NCBI RefSeq assembly: GCF_011761495.1
Contig: NZ_JAASRU010000005.1
Span: forward strand, 119,767 to 183,766
Source of the DNA: Alkalibacillus almallahensis
GTDB taxonomy: Bacteria > Bacillota > Bacilli > Bacillales > Alkalibacillaceae
Reading direction: 5' to 3'
DNA length: 64,000 nt
Positions 18,682 through 26,946 of the stretch are shown here, one piece after another. The notes under the pieces were generated by a model. It worked only from the letters and a program-made list of their open reading frames with translations. It ran no database searches and was not told the DNA's origin. The stretch's first letter is position 1; the number at the start of each line of letters is the position of its first letter. The translations under genes were made by a program, and so were the position numbers.

Positions 18682-19851
18682 ATGTGGGTGTTAATCACGA
18701 TTGCTATCATTATATTAGTCACACTTTGGCTTCAAACCAGCCAATCATCTAAACCTGAACCCACCTACCCCGTTCGACAAGGCAATATGACTTTTTTCGT
18801 CAATGGGCATCGCTTGTTTCAACATTATATAGAAGATATTCGCAACGCCAAGACTTGGATTTGTGTACAATTCTTTATTATTAAAAACGATTTATTCGGC
18901 CATCACGTCTTAACAATTTTGCAGGAAAAAGCAGCTTCTGGTATTACTGTATATTTACTCATTGATCAAATGGGTTCACGAACATTAGCAAAAGATAAAA
19001 TTGAAATGTTAAAACAAGCTGGCGTCCAAGTCGTTTATAGCAATCGGTTTTCGATTAAGCATCCTATTCAATCCATTAACCAGCGTAATCACCGAAAAAT
19101 TACCGTGGTTGATGGACATATAGGCTATTTAGGAGGATTTAATGTAGGAAATCAATATATTAACCAAGGCGACCAATTCTCACGATGGCGTGATTATCAT
19201 TTAAAATTAACTGGAGAAATTGTTGAGGACTTATCAGAGCAATTTATATTTGATTGGCAAAATAACACTTCAGAACTGATTTCCATACCAAGAAGTGAGC
19301 TAGAACGTGAAGATACTCGAATGCAACTCATTGCTTCAAGTGGTGGAACGTTAGAATCTACATTTCTACAACTCATTAATTCCGCTCAGGAGACCATCCA
19401 GATCGGTAGCCCATATTTTATTCCAAGCAAACAGCTCAAAGGTTTATTAATTGAAAAGTTGAAAGCGGGTGTTCACATCGACATCCTCTACCCACACGAT
19501 TCTGATCACCCCTTTGTCAAAGAAGCATCCGCTCCCTATCTTCGTGAAATGGCCAAATATGGCGCTAGTGTTTATTTATTTTATCGAGGATTTTATCATG
19601 CGAAATCCTTGATTATTGACGGTAAAGTAGCCGATGTTGGTACAGCTAATTTCGACTTACGCAGTCTTTATTTAAATGAAGAAGTTAATATGTTGATTAA
19701 AGATGAGATCGCTGTTAAAACGATCCAAGGTTATTTTAACCGTGATCTTCGAGCGGCCATTCCTTTGTACGATGCTTGGTTTAAGACACCTAATGCATTT
19801 GTTTTCCGTATCAAAAAGTGTCTGGCTTGGGTATTGCGTCCTCTTCTTTGA
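18682..19851 (+). CDS. clsB: Cardiolipin synthase / phospholipase D family (YwjE-like)
   Basis: Joins two phosphatidylglycerol molecules to cardiolipin at the membrane. The 389 residues begin with one membrane helix (3-18) and contain two HKD motifs, HRKITVVD (137-144) and HAKSLIID (306-313), the paired catalytic sites of the PLD superfamily. A single N-terminal helix and about 390 residues fit the shorter YwjE/ClsB form rather than ClsA. It is divergent from fadF, with an AAGGAGG site before the ATG. No own terminator is seen; the argS terminator downstream works in both directions. Cardiolipin is relevant to salt tolerance, which suits a halophile. Confidence 0.9.
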   Translation: MWVLITIAIIILVTLWLQTSQSSKPEPTYPVRQGNMTFFVNGHRLFQHYIEDIRNAKTWICVQFFIIKNDLFGHHVLTILQEKAASGITVYLLIDQMGSRTLAKDKIEMLKQAGVQVVYSNRFSIKHPIQSINQRNHRKITVVDGHIGYLGGFNVGNQYINQGDQFSRWRDYHLKLTGEIVEDLSEQFIFDWQNNTSELISIPRSELEREDTRMQLIASSGGTLESTFLQLINSAQETIQIGSPYFIPSKQLKGLLIEKLKAGVHIDILYPHDSDHPFVKEASAPYLREMAKYGASVYLFYRGFYHAKSLIIDGKVADVGTANFDLRSLYLNEEVNMLIKDEIAVKTIQGYFNRDLRAAIPLYDAWFKTPNAFVFRIKKCLAWVLRPLL

Positions 19852-19954
19852 ATTTAGATTAAAGAAATAATTATACAATGAACCGAAATGCTCCGGAGAT
19901 ACAGTTCTATTAATTAATCAACGTTATGACTGATGTTTTCGTCGAAATTCAGGG

Positions 19955-20127
19955 TTTATCAGCGACATTACGGTTTTATCAGCGCGGTCCATGATTTATC
20001 GACGACTCTGCAATTTTATCGGCGCCATACGCAATTTATCAGCGCGATTCGCAATTTTATCAGCGACCTTCAATATATCAGCGCGATTCGCAATTTATCG
20101 GCGCTATAGCATATTTATCGGCGACCA
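19955..20127. repeat. Array of nine ~20-bp TTATCRGCG repeats
   Basis: TATC ends fall at 19960, 19980, 20000, 20020, 20040, 20061, 20079, 20099 and 20119, a period of 20 bp with one 21 and one 18. The consensus is TTATC(A/G)GCG followed by about 11 variable bases often ending CAAT. The core equals that of the array at 131-315 read on the other strand. It lies between the convergent genes clsB and argS. There is no open frame and no spacer-repeat structure of CRISPR type. Confidence 0.85.
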
Positions 20128-20130
20128 AGT

Positions 20131-20165
20131 AAAAACCCGGTGAGCGTCAAAGGCTCACCGGGTTT
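20131..20165. terminator. Bidirectional terminator between clsB and argS
   Basis: An inverted repeat with AACCCGGTGAGC/GCTCACCGGGTT arms and a 7-nt loop is flanked by A residues on the left and T residues on the right, so it can end transcripts from both strands. Confidence 0.92.
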
Positions 20166-20167
20166 TA

Positions 20168-21844
20168 TTACATTTTTTCAGGTGCGTGAACACCAATTAG
20201 ATTAAGCGCATCTTCAATGACAATACGCGTTGCTTGCATGAGGGCAATCCGGGCTTGAGTTAATTCCATATTTTCTGTATCAATTACTTTTTCTGCATTA
20301 TAGAAACTGTGTAATTCAGATGCTAAATCAAAGACATATTGCGGAATGCGGTGTGGCATTTTTTTTGTTGCCGCTTCAGAAACCACTTGCGGATAGTCAC
20401 CTAATCGCTTGAGTAAGTCAACTTCTTTCTCGGCTGTTAACAACGCTAAATCAGGTGTCGCATCAATATCCACGCCTTTTTCCTCAGCCTGACGTAACAT
20501 ACTACAAATACGAGCATGAGCGTATTGAACATAATAGACAGGGTTATCATTCGACTCTGAACGTGCTAAATCCATATCGAAATCGAGATGAGCATCGTTA
20601 GAACGCATGATGAAGAAGTAACGTGTCGCATCAATGCCTACTTCATCAATCAATTCTTTCATTGTCACGGCTTTCCCTGTCCGCTTACTCATCTTCACTT
20701 TTTCTCCGTTTTCGAATAAATTCACCATTTGCGTGATTTTAATATCGAGTAAATCGTCGTAACCTAGTGCTTGGATCGCCGATTTCATCCGGGTGACATA
20801 ACCATGATGGTCAGCACCCCAAACATTAATTAACTGGTCAAAGCCTCGACTGATTTTATCTTGGTGGTAAGCAATGTCGGGTGTGAGATACGTATAATTT
20901 CCGTCGTTCTTAACTAATACACGATCTTTATCATCACCAAAGTCAGTTGAGCGGAACCAAACGGCCCCTTCAGATTCATAGACATAGCCACGTTCACGAA
21001 GCGCATCGACAGCACCTACTACACGATCTTCATCATACAAGGACTGCTCCGAGAACCAAGTATCAAACGGAACACGAAAAGCTTCTAAGTCTTGCTTGAT
21101 TTGCTCAAGTAAATGATTGAGCCCATGTTCACGGAAAGCAGCTAGACGTTCAGATTCTTGCATATCTAAAAATTGACGACCATACTCGTCTGCTAATTGA
21201 TTCGCTAAATCAATGATATCTTGACCACGGTAACCATTCTCAGGCATTTCCTTATCTTCACCAAAAGCTTGAGCATAGCGAACATCGATCGATAAGGCTA
21301 ATTGATCAATTTGATTACCTGCATCGTTAATATAGTACTCGCGTTCAACATCGTAACCAGCTTTCGTCATGACATTAGCTAGAGTATCACCGTACGCAGC
21401 ACCACGCGCATGGCCTAGGTGAAGCGTGCCAGTTGGATTGGCTGATACAAACTCAATTTGCACCTGTTCGCCGCCACCATCATTCGTTTCTCCGTAATGT
21501 TTGCCTTGTTCAAAGATTGTCGTTACTACATCTGTTAAATAAGACGTATCCATAAAAAAGTTAATAAATCCAGGGCCAGCAATCTCAATTGACTTAATGG
21601 ATGCACCGTCTTTATTAATTTGTTCGACGATCTCTTCGGCAATAGCACGCGGTGGTTTCTTTGCGATCCGTGCTAATTGCATCGCCATATTCGTCGCGTA
21701 ATCACCATGAGTTTTTTCCTTAGGTGTTTCTAAAATCACTTCTGGCATCTCGTCTTGACTAGCTAAATTAGCAGCTAATACGGCTTGTTCGATCGCTTGT
21801 TTTAACTGTTGTTCTACCTGTTCGACTACGTTCAACTCAAGCAT
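20168..21844 (-). CDS. argS: Arginyl-tRNA synthetase
   Basis: Charges tRNA-Arg with arginine. This class I synthetase has 558 residues. An N-terminal Add-1 domain includes [10 protein letters not shown]. The HIGH motif is HLGHARG (142-145). KMSKRTG (384-390) replaces KMSKS, as is usual in bacterial ArgRS, and a C-terminal DALR anticodon-binding domain follows. It overlaps ywiB by 8 bp, the same pairing as in B. subtilis. Confidence 0.97.
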   Translation of the reverse strand: MLELNVVEQVEQQLKQAIEQAVLAANLASQDEMPEVILETPKEKTHGDYATNMAMQLARIAKKPPRAIAEEIVEQINKDGASIKSIEIAGPGFINFFMDTSYLTDVVTTIFEQGKHYGETNDGGGEQVQIEFVSANPTGTLHLGHARGAAYGDTLANVMTKAGYDVEREYYINDAGNQIDQLALSIDVRYAQAFGEDKEMPENGYRGQDIIDLANQLADEYGRQFLDMQESERLAAFREHGLNHLLEQIKQDLEAFRVPFDTWFSEQSLYDEDRVVGAVDALRERGYVYESEGAVWFRSTDFGDDKDRVLVKNDGNYTYLTPDIAYHQDKISRGFDQLINVWGADHHGYVTRMKSAIQALGYDDLLDIKITQMVNLFENGEKVKMSKRTGKAVTMKELIDEVGIDATRYFFIMRSNDAHLDFDMDLARSESNDNPVYYVQYAHARICSMLRQAEEKGVDIDATPDLALLTAEKEVDLLKRLGDYPQVVSEAATKKMPHRIPQYVFDLASELHSFYNAEKVIDTENMELTQARIALMQATRIVIEDALNLIGVHAPEKM

Positions 21845-22277
21845 CCTCCTCTGCGAAATTTAATTCGAGTACGTGTTCACGTGGCTCATCATCGTTTAAA
21901 GCAACATGATAATTCAAATAAATTTTCCCGGATCGATTTTCTGTTCCTTTTATATATTCCATTCGGTTCGTCGTCGTTTCCATTCTAAAATGGCCGTATG
22001 GATGACGGTACACCGTTTCTGTGCTTGTACCGATTCGAAACACTTGATGCATTTTAATAGCACCTTCGCGTTTTAATGTAATTTTATCATCAGTAATAAT
22101 CATCGACGTTTTAACTGTTCCAGCGCCATCCATATTCTCATTATATTTAAGTAAATGGACTCCACCGCGCTGAACGTATGACCCTTTTTCTTCACGTTGG
22201 ATCCATTCATCGGCTCCATTTGGGTCTTTAATTTCTGTATCGACCGTAATATCTACAGTTAAGGCTTGATTTGTCAC
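21837..22277 (-). CDS. ywiB: DUF1934 protein, YwiB family
   Basis: A 146-residue cytoplasmic protein of the DUF1934 beta-barrel family, related in fold to calycin-like proteins; its role is unknown. The GTG at 22277 is preferred, with AAGGAAGG about 10 bp upstream; the longer frame starts with a GTG that lies across that site. The position directly upstream of, and overlapping, argS is conserved in Bacillus and supports the assignment. It is divergent from the PBP gene. Confidence 0.88.
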   Translation of the reverse strand: MTNQALTVDITVDTEIKDPNGADEWIQREEKGSYVQRGGVHLLKYNENMDGAGTVKTSMIITDDKITLKREGAIKMHQVFRIGTSTETVYRHPYGHFRMETTTNRMEYIKGTENRSGKIYLNYHVALNDDEPREHVLELNFAEEDA

Positions 22278-22423
22278 GCTATTTCGACCTTCCTTCACTT
22301 ACAATCATAACACTTCCAAACATATATTATAACGAATTTTATCACAAAAGAGAAGTAAAGATTCATCACACGTTTAAGCACGCTTTTAAACGCCCATACT
22401 AAACGTTGAAGGGGTGTGGTGTG

Positions 22424-24373
22424 ATGATTAAATGGATCAAACGTTTAATGCTCTTTTTTATTATAAGTGGTTCTTTTGCTATTGGTTGTATGAGCACGAT
22501 TCTGATCTGGCTTTGGCTACAAGGGGCACCGGCGATTCAATTGGATGAAAATACCGTCATTTATAGCGACGACCAAGTTATTTTAGCTGAGCAACATGGA
22601 CTTAAAAGCCGTTATGCCGTCGATTTAGAAGCTATTTCACCCCATGTAACAGAAGCCGTTATCGCTGCAGAAGACCAGCAATTTTATAATCATCTAGGAT
22701 TTAACCCTAAGCGTATTGCAGGGGCTGCTTATCAAAATATATTATCAGGTGATTTGAGCCAAGGGGCGAGCACCATCACCCAACAATTAGCACGGAACTT
22801 ATTTCTAACACATGATAAAACATGGCACCGGAAAATTGAGGAGTTATTAATTGCGATTCGCTTAGAAATGTTTTGGGACAAAGATGAGATTTTAACGAGT
22901 TACTTAAATACGATTTATTTCGGTCACGGGCAGTATGGCATTGAAGCGGCCAGTCAGTATTATTTTGATAAATCAGCAAGTGACTTATCCGTGACTGAAG
23001 GAGCGTTATTAGCAGCCATTCCTAAAGGTCCTTCGGTTTATTCCCCTATTGATCATAAGGAACGAGCAATGGAACGACAAGAATGGATTTTAAAGCAAAT
23101 GAATGATAGTCAGTTTATCAATGACGAGCAATTTGCCCAGGCGATAGAAGAACCTGTTCGTTTAACACAGCCTGTAACGAGTGAGTCGGAGCAAGGGCAA
23201 TATGCAGTGGATTACGCGATTCAAAAAGCGGCTGATAAGTTAGATATCACACCAGAGCAACTCACGACATCAGGTTATAAAGTTTATACGACAGTAAAGG
23301 AACGTGCTCAGACTAACTTAGAAGAAACGTCTGAACAACACTTACCAGATGATAAGGACTTCCAAATCGGAGCGATGACACTTGATCATGAAACAGGCGC
23401 GATTGTCGCCATGCAAGGCGGGCGTGATTTCGATCAATCGACTTATAACCGATCAGTCCAATCTAAGAGAATGACAGGATCAACATTTAAAGCATTTCTG
23501 TATTATGCTGCTTTAGTTTATGGCTTCACACCCTCGACGACTCTAGAAAGTACTGAAACAAGTTTTGCTTTAAATAATGATGAACCTTATGAACCATCAA
23601 ATGTAAGTGATGTCTATGCTGACAGACCTGTCACGTTATCCCAAGCATTAGCTGTTTCAGATAATATTTATGCCGTCAAAACAAATCAATTTATTAAGCC
23701 TGAGAATTTAGTAGAAGCAGCTTCATTATTTGGTATCGAATCAGATGAAGAGCCTGGTCTGGCAATGGCGTTAGGTACTGAATCGGCATCAGTTTATGAG
23801 ATGGCGCGTGCTTATAGTTTATTAGCTAACCACGGTGAAAACGTGGAACCTTATATAATTGAGAAGATTGAAGATCGTCACGGAGAAGTCGTTTATGAAC
23901 ACGAAGCACCTGAGGAAGAAGCAGTGTTAGATGAGCGTTACGCTTTTGTATTAACCCATTTGTTAACGGGCATGTTTGATAATCGCTTAAGTGGTTATTT
24001 ATCCGTAACGGGGTCACCAATTAGCCATCAACTTAATCAAGCTTATGCTGGAAAATCAGGTACGACAGACTTTGACGCATGGATGATCGGGTACAGCCCT
24101 CATTATACAACTGCGATCTGGACAGGTTATGACGAAGGTCAACCACTTGAAAGACGTTCGGAAACACAAGCAGCGAAACAGATTTGGGGTGAATACATGA
24201 ACCAGCTCCATGCAGAATTACCTGCTGACCCATTTTCCGTGCCAAGTGGTGTCGTCGGGGTTGAAGTCGACCCCGTAACAGGCAAACTAGCGACCGATGC
24301 ATGTGCAGAACGTGCTAGATTGACCTACTATATCGAAGGAACCGAACCCACCACTTATTGCGAGGCCCATTAA
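22424..24373 (+). CDS. pbpG: Class A penicillin-binding protein (PBP2d/PbpG-like)
   Basis: A bifunctional peptidoglycan glycosyltransferase and transpeptidase anchored by one N-terminal helix. The 649 residues start at the ATG 22424, which has AAGGGG 7 bp upstream. The GT51 domain carries EDQQFYNH with catalytic Glu near 83, GASTITQQLARN and RKIEELLIAIRLE. The transpeptidase domain carries the STFK nucleophile at 353-356, SDN and KSGT (the KTG box as KSG). In B. subtilis pbpG lies a little further along the same region, next to ywhD, which supports the assignment; PBP1a/2c-type alternatives cannot be excluded. Confidence 0.9.
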   Translation: MIKWIKRLMLFFIISGSFAIGCMSTILIWLWLQGAPAIQLDENTVIYSDDQVILAEQHGLKSRYAVDLEAISPHVTEAVIAAEDQQFYNHLGFNPKRIAGAAYQNILSGDLSQGASTITQQLARNLFLTHDKTWHRKIEELLIAIRLEMFWDKDEILTSYLNTIYFGHGQYGIEAASQYYFDKSASDLSVTEGALLAAIPKGPSVYSPIDHKERAMERQEWILKQMNDSQFINDEQFAQAIEEPVRLTQPVTSESEQGQYAVDYAIQKAADKLDITPEQLTTSGYKVYTTVKERAQTNLEETSEQHLPDDKDFQIGAMTLDHETGAIVAMQGGRDFDQSTYNRSVQSKRMTGSTFKAFLYYAALVYGFTPSTTLESTETSFALNNDEPYEPSNVSDVYADRPVTLSQALAVSDNIYAVKTNQFIKPENLVEAASLFGIESDEEPGLAMALGTESASVYEMARAYSLLANHGENVEPYIIEKIEDRHGEVVYEHEAPEEEAVLDERYAFVLTHLLTGMFDNRLSGYLSVTGSPISHQLNQAYAGKSGTTDFDAWMIGYSPHYTTAIWTGYDEGQPLERRSETQAAKQIWGEYMNQLHAELPADPFSVPSGVVGVEVDPVTGKLATDACAERARLTYYIEGTEPTTYCEAH

Positions 24374-24478
24374 GTTTTGAAATAAATTCGGTTGTTTTTG
24401 AGATAACTCACTGAAATTATGAGATAATTCGAGCGATTAATGAAATAAATGAGGTGAGTTTTGAAATAAATTCGAGGA
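24374..24478. repeat. Five exact 21-bp degenerate repeats
   Basis: Five units start at 24374, 24395, 24416, 24437 and 24458, each 21 bp, with consensus around TTTTGARATAANTCG. An inverted half unit follows (ATTATTTCAAATC). It lies directly after the PBP stop codon and before the shared terminator, between convergent genes. The sequence differs from the GGCGCC arrays but has the same spacing of two helical turns. Confidence 0.85.
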
Positions 24479-24504
24479 ATTATTTCAAATCTTAAAGTTG
24501 AATA

Positions 24505-24547
24505 TAAAAAATAGGTTAGCCGGAAAATCCGACTAACCTATTTTTTG
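24505..24547. terminator. Bidirectional terminator between pbpG and ywhD
   Basis: A long stem with AATAGGTTAG/CTAACCTATT arms and an inner CGG/CCG, flanked by runs of A and T, serves the convergent PBP and YwhD genes. Confidence 0.92.
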
Positions 24548-24644
24548 TCCTAATAAACATGTCTTTGCCCATGTTTAATTCTATTTTACAAGGAAATGAT
24601 GTTTTGCACAATCATGAGATTGATTGTTCATAAATCATTCAAAA

Positions 24645-25166
24645 TTAAGCAAGGACTTCTTTCAGTTCATCTGAAGCTAATTCCCAATACTGTTCATTGA
24701 AGTCTTTAAGGAAATCACGTAACAATGCTTTCGAATGATCATCCATGTGTTCTAAAATGATTCGACCTTTAAGCGATTTATCCATACGATTGACATGTTC
24801 TGCCAAGATCTTATAACCACGGCGTGCTTCGCGGTCTACTTCTAAAAAGCAAGCCGCTACCCCATGATAATACGGGCCTACTTCACTTTGTTCAACAGTT
24901 ACCCATACGATCCAATAAGGTTTGCCATTCGGGACTTCTTCCTTATCCGCCACGAATTTAATCCGTTTCTCGACTTCACTACGAGCATGCATGGCACCCA
25001 TATCAACAAACACGCGATCTTCGTTTGGATCCACAACGACGGGCGACATGTTTTCTAAGCTGAATGCGCCAGCACCGCCACTATAGCCTGGGTGACCATC
25101 TATTGGATCATCTTTCATAATGGTAAATTGGTTCGTTTTCTTCTGATTATTTTGTTCATCAGTCAT
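24645..25166 (-). CDS. ywhD: YwhD family protein
   Basis: A conserved Bacillales protein of unknown function, 173 residues. The hallmark N-terminal segment FTIMKDDPIDGHPGY and the later GAFSLENMSPVVVDP are recognisable. The start was moved to the ATG at 25166, which has GAGGAGGTG 6 bp upstream. No signal peptide or membrane helix is seen, so it is presumably cytoplasmic. It is next to the class A PBP, as in B. subtilis. Confidence 0.9.
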   Translation of the reverse strand: MTDEQNNQKKTNQFTIMKDDPIDGHPGYSGGAGAFSLENMSPVVVDPNEDRVFVDMGAMHARSEVEKRIKFVADKEEVPNGKPYWIVWVTVEQSEVGPYYHGVAACFLEVDREARRGYKILAEHVNRMDKSLKGRIILEHMDDHSKALLRDFLKDFNEQYWELASDELKEVLA

Positions 25167-25223
25167 GCGTCGCACCTCCTCACATGTTTCACTTCCATTT
25201 TGCCACATTCACGCTTTTATTAA

Positions 25224-25431
25224 AAGCTTTGTTAAAGTCCGTTGTTGAATTGCGATCCGCTTTCGGTGGACGCTTTCCGCAGGCACGGCTCGAGCCTCCT
25301 CGGAAGAAAAGCGCTTCCTGCGGGGTCTCGAGACGCGTGCTATTCCCGCAGGAGTCGCCACCTTCGCTTCTCACAATTCAACAACTATGTGCTTCTTCAA
25401 TTTATAAATACAGTACTGAATTTCAACAAAA
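25224..25431. repeat. MITE-like structured repeat, copy 2
   Basis: An element of about 205 bp with an imperfect terminal inversion (GCTTTGTTAAAGT at the left, ATTTCAACAAAAC at the right). Nested arms follow: GTTGTTGAATTG to CAATTCAACAAC, then GGTGGACGC to GTCGCCACC. Inner self-complementary blocks are GGCTCGAGCC and GTCTCGAGAC, plus a GGAAG/CTTCC hairpin. It is nearly identical to copy 3 across about 150 bp and in the same orientation. Short frames through it are artefacts. Confidence 0.88.
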
Positions 25432-25449
25432 CAATTCTAAAAGGAAGGG

Positions 25450-25866
25450 CTATGCGAATAGGTTCCCAATCCAACTAAACAAGCTGCCAAACCAGCTCCA
25501 AAATCCGCCGTCATCCTGATCAACCTCGAAATTCGATTCTAAATAATCGAGCACTTCATCCGTATAAGGCAGTTCCTTTACAGCATCTCGGTTAAAAAAG
25601 TGCCATAACTCATCGGCCGCTTCTTGATCAATTTGATTTGTTAGCATCTCTCGTTCATCTTCGTCATCTGTAAAAACAGCATCGAATGTGTACGACAAAT
25701 AAGGCATTTCGATTTTCTCGTATTCGTCCTGTACTGGATACCATTCAGCTCCCACCGCGATACGATATTGTTCCACTTTATCTGCTTCACCGTCTGCTTG
25801 TACAATCAGCGGGGAGAAAAAGGTCATCACCAGTACAACTATTAAAGTGATTTTTAGTTTATTCAT
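25450..25866 (-). CDS. Small secreted acidic protein, unknown function
   Basis: Not recognised. The 138-residue product has a clear Sec signal peptide (KITLIVVLVMTFFSPLIVQA, probable cleavage around residue 24), an acidic middle rich in Asp, Glu and Tyr, and a Trp/Phe-rich C-terminal stretch (FWSWFGSLFSWIGNLF) that could be a membrane-binding amphipathic or hydrophobic tail. AAGGGGA lies 6 bp before the ATG. It sits alone between two direct copies of the structured repeat, with no visible terminator of its own. It is possibly an exported stress or envelope protein; no function can be assigned. Confidence 0.75.
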   Translation of the reverse strand: MNKLKITLIVVLVMTFFSPLIVQADGEADKVEQYRIAVGAEWYPVQDEYEKIEMPYLSYTFDAVFTDDEDEREMLTNQIDQEAADELWHFFNRDAVKELPYTDEVLDYLESNFEVDQDDGGFWSWFGSLFSWIGNLFA

Positions 25867-25943
25867 CACTAATCCCCTTCACTTATTAATCTTCTTATAT
25901 CATATAGCAAAATCATTCCATATGAAAAGTATTTTAATTTATC

Positions 25944-26147
25944 ACTTTGTTGAAGTCCGTTGTTGATATTGTGATACGCTTTCGGTGGACGCTTTCCGCG
26001 GGCACGGCTCGAGCCTCCTCGGAAGAAAAGCGCTTCCTGCGGGGTCTCGAGACACTTGCTATTCCCGCAGGAGTCGCCACCTTCGCTTCTCACAATTCAA
26101 CAACTAAGTACTAACCCATTCATGAATACGCTAAATACTAACAAAAC
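25944..26147. repeat. MITE-like structured repeat, copy 3
   Basis: Same architecture and orientation as copy 2, differing at only a few positions in the central 150 bp. One change (CGTGC to CTTGC) breaks the GCACG/CGTGC pair seen in copies 1 and 2. It lies upstream of the secreted-protein gene and downstream of the ywdK terminator. Confidence 0.88.
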
Positions 26148-26177
26148 CTAATTTAATTAAAACACCCTCAAAACATA

Positions 26178-26208
26178 GAAAAAAGCTCCCACCTTCTCGT
26201 GAGAGCTA
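26178..26208 (-). terminator. Terminator after ywdK
   Basis: A nine-pair stem (AGCTCcCAC/GTGaGAGCT, one mismatch) with a short loop is followed by six T residues on the minus strand. Confidence 0.8.
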
Positions 26209-26213
26209 ATTGT

Positions 26214-26585
26214 TTAAACGACGATTTTAGTGACAGCATAAGCCACAATTGCCCAGCCAACTAAAAAGGCTAAGCCTCCAATAGGTGTGATCATGCCGAA
26301 TACTTTCGCGCCTGATAGCGAATAAATATATAAACTACCAGAAAAGATTAAAATACCGACAATGAAAAACCACCCAGCGGTTTGGAACATAGTCACGTCA
26401 GATTTTAGTGCTAAAATAGCTGCGATAAAGATCGCTGTAGTATGGAACATCTGATACTGTACAGCTTTTTCCCAAGTATCCATCATTTTCGCACTTAAAC
26501 GACTTTCAAGACCATGCGCCCCAAATGCTCCTAAAGCAACGGTAATAAAGCCACTAATGGCGCCGATTATTAATAATAATTTCAT
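26214..26585 (-). CDS. ywdK: DUF423 small membrane protein (YwdK)
   Basis: A 123-residue integral membrane protein with four predicted helices and the family signature ALGAFGAHGLE near the N-terminus. Function is unknown across the family. It follows ywdI by 14 bp, a pairing also seen in B. subtilis. A terminator lies just downstream. Confidence 0.9.
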   Translation of the reverse strand: MKLLLIIGAISGFITVALGAFGAHGLESRLSAKMMDTWEKAVQYQMFHTTAIFIAAILALKSDVTMFQTAGWFFIVGILIFSGSLYIYSLSGAKVFGMITPIGGLAFLVGWAIVAYAVTKIVV

Positions 26586-26599
26586 CTGTTAACGCTCCT

Positions 26600-26914
26600 T
26601 TAGAAATCAAAAATTGATTCACCGTTCGCATCACTTTCATGCCATGTCGGTTCTGACGACTTTGACGGTTGTTCAATTCCCATCATTTTAGCTTCTATTG
26701 GCGAAATGTCAGATGTTTTGCTAGATGATTGTTTAGGCTCAGGCTGAACAGAGGATTTTGTCTGTTCATCCTTCACCTCATCAGCTAACACCACATCTGC
26801 TAACGACCGAATTGCATACATTTTAGCACGTAAATCGGCTTCATTAGAAGAAGCATCAACAGATTGTAATTCAATTTTCATTTTTTCAATTATTTGTTGA
26901 TAAGACACTGACAT
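26600..26914 (-). CDS. ywdI: YwdI family protein (DUF5327)
   Basis: A 104-residue cytoplasmic protein. The N-terminal half is helical (SYQQIIEKMKIEL, AKMYAIRSLADVVL), and the C-terminal half is Ser/Pro/Lys-rich and probably disordered. The ATG at 26914 is preferred over the upstream GTG because the GGTGAT element lies just before it. The neighbourhood with ywdK supports the family assignment; no biochemical role is known. Confidence 0.78.
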   Translation of the reverse strand: MSVSYQQIIEKMKIELQSVDASSNEADLRAKMYAIRSLADVVLADEVKDEQTKSSVQPEPKQSSSKTSDISPIEAKMMGIEQPSKSSEPTWHESDANGESIFDF

Positions 26915-26946
26915 ATCGATCACCACAAACTATTATAGCATAAACT

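Noticed and set aside
19955..20127. Possible CRISPR array
   Set aside because: Units are about 20 bp, degenerate and with no constant repeat alternating with unique spacers; no cas genes.
25189..25374. 61-residue minus-strand frame and its twin at 25869-26093 (MRSEGGDSCGNS..)
   Set aside because: Both run through the structured repeat and owe their similarity to the DNA repeat; no ribosome-binding site or separate coding signal.
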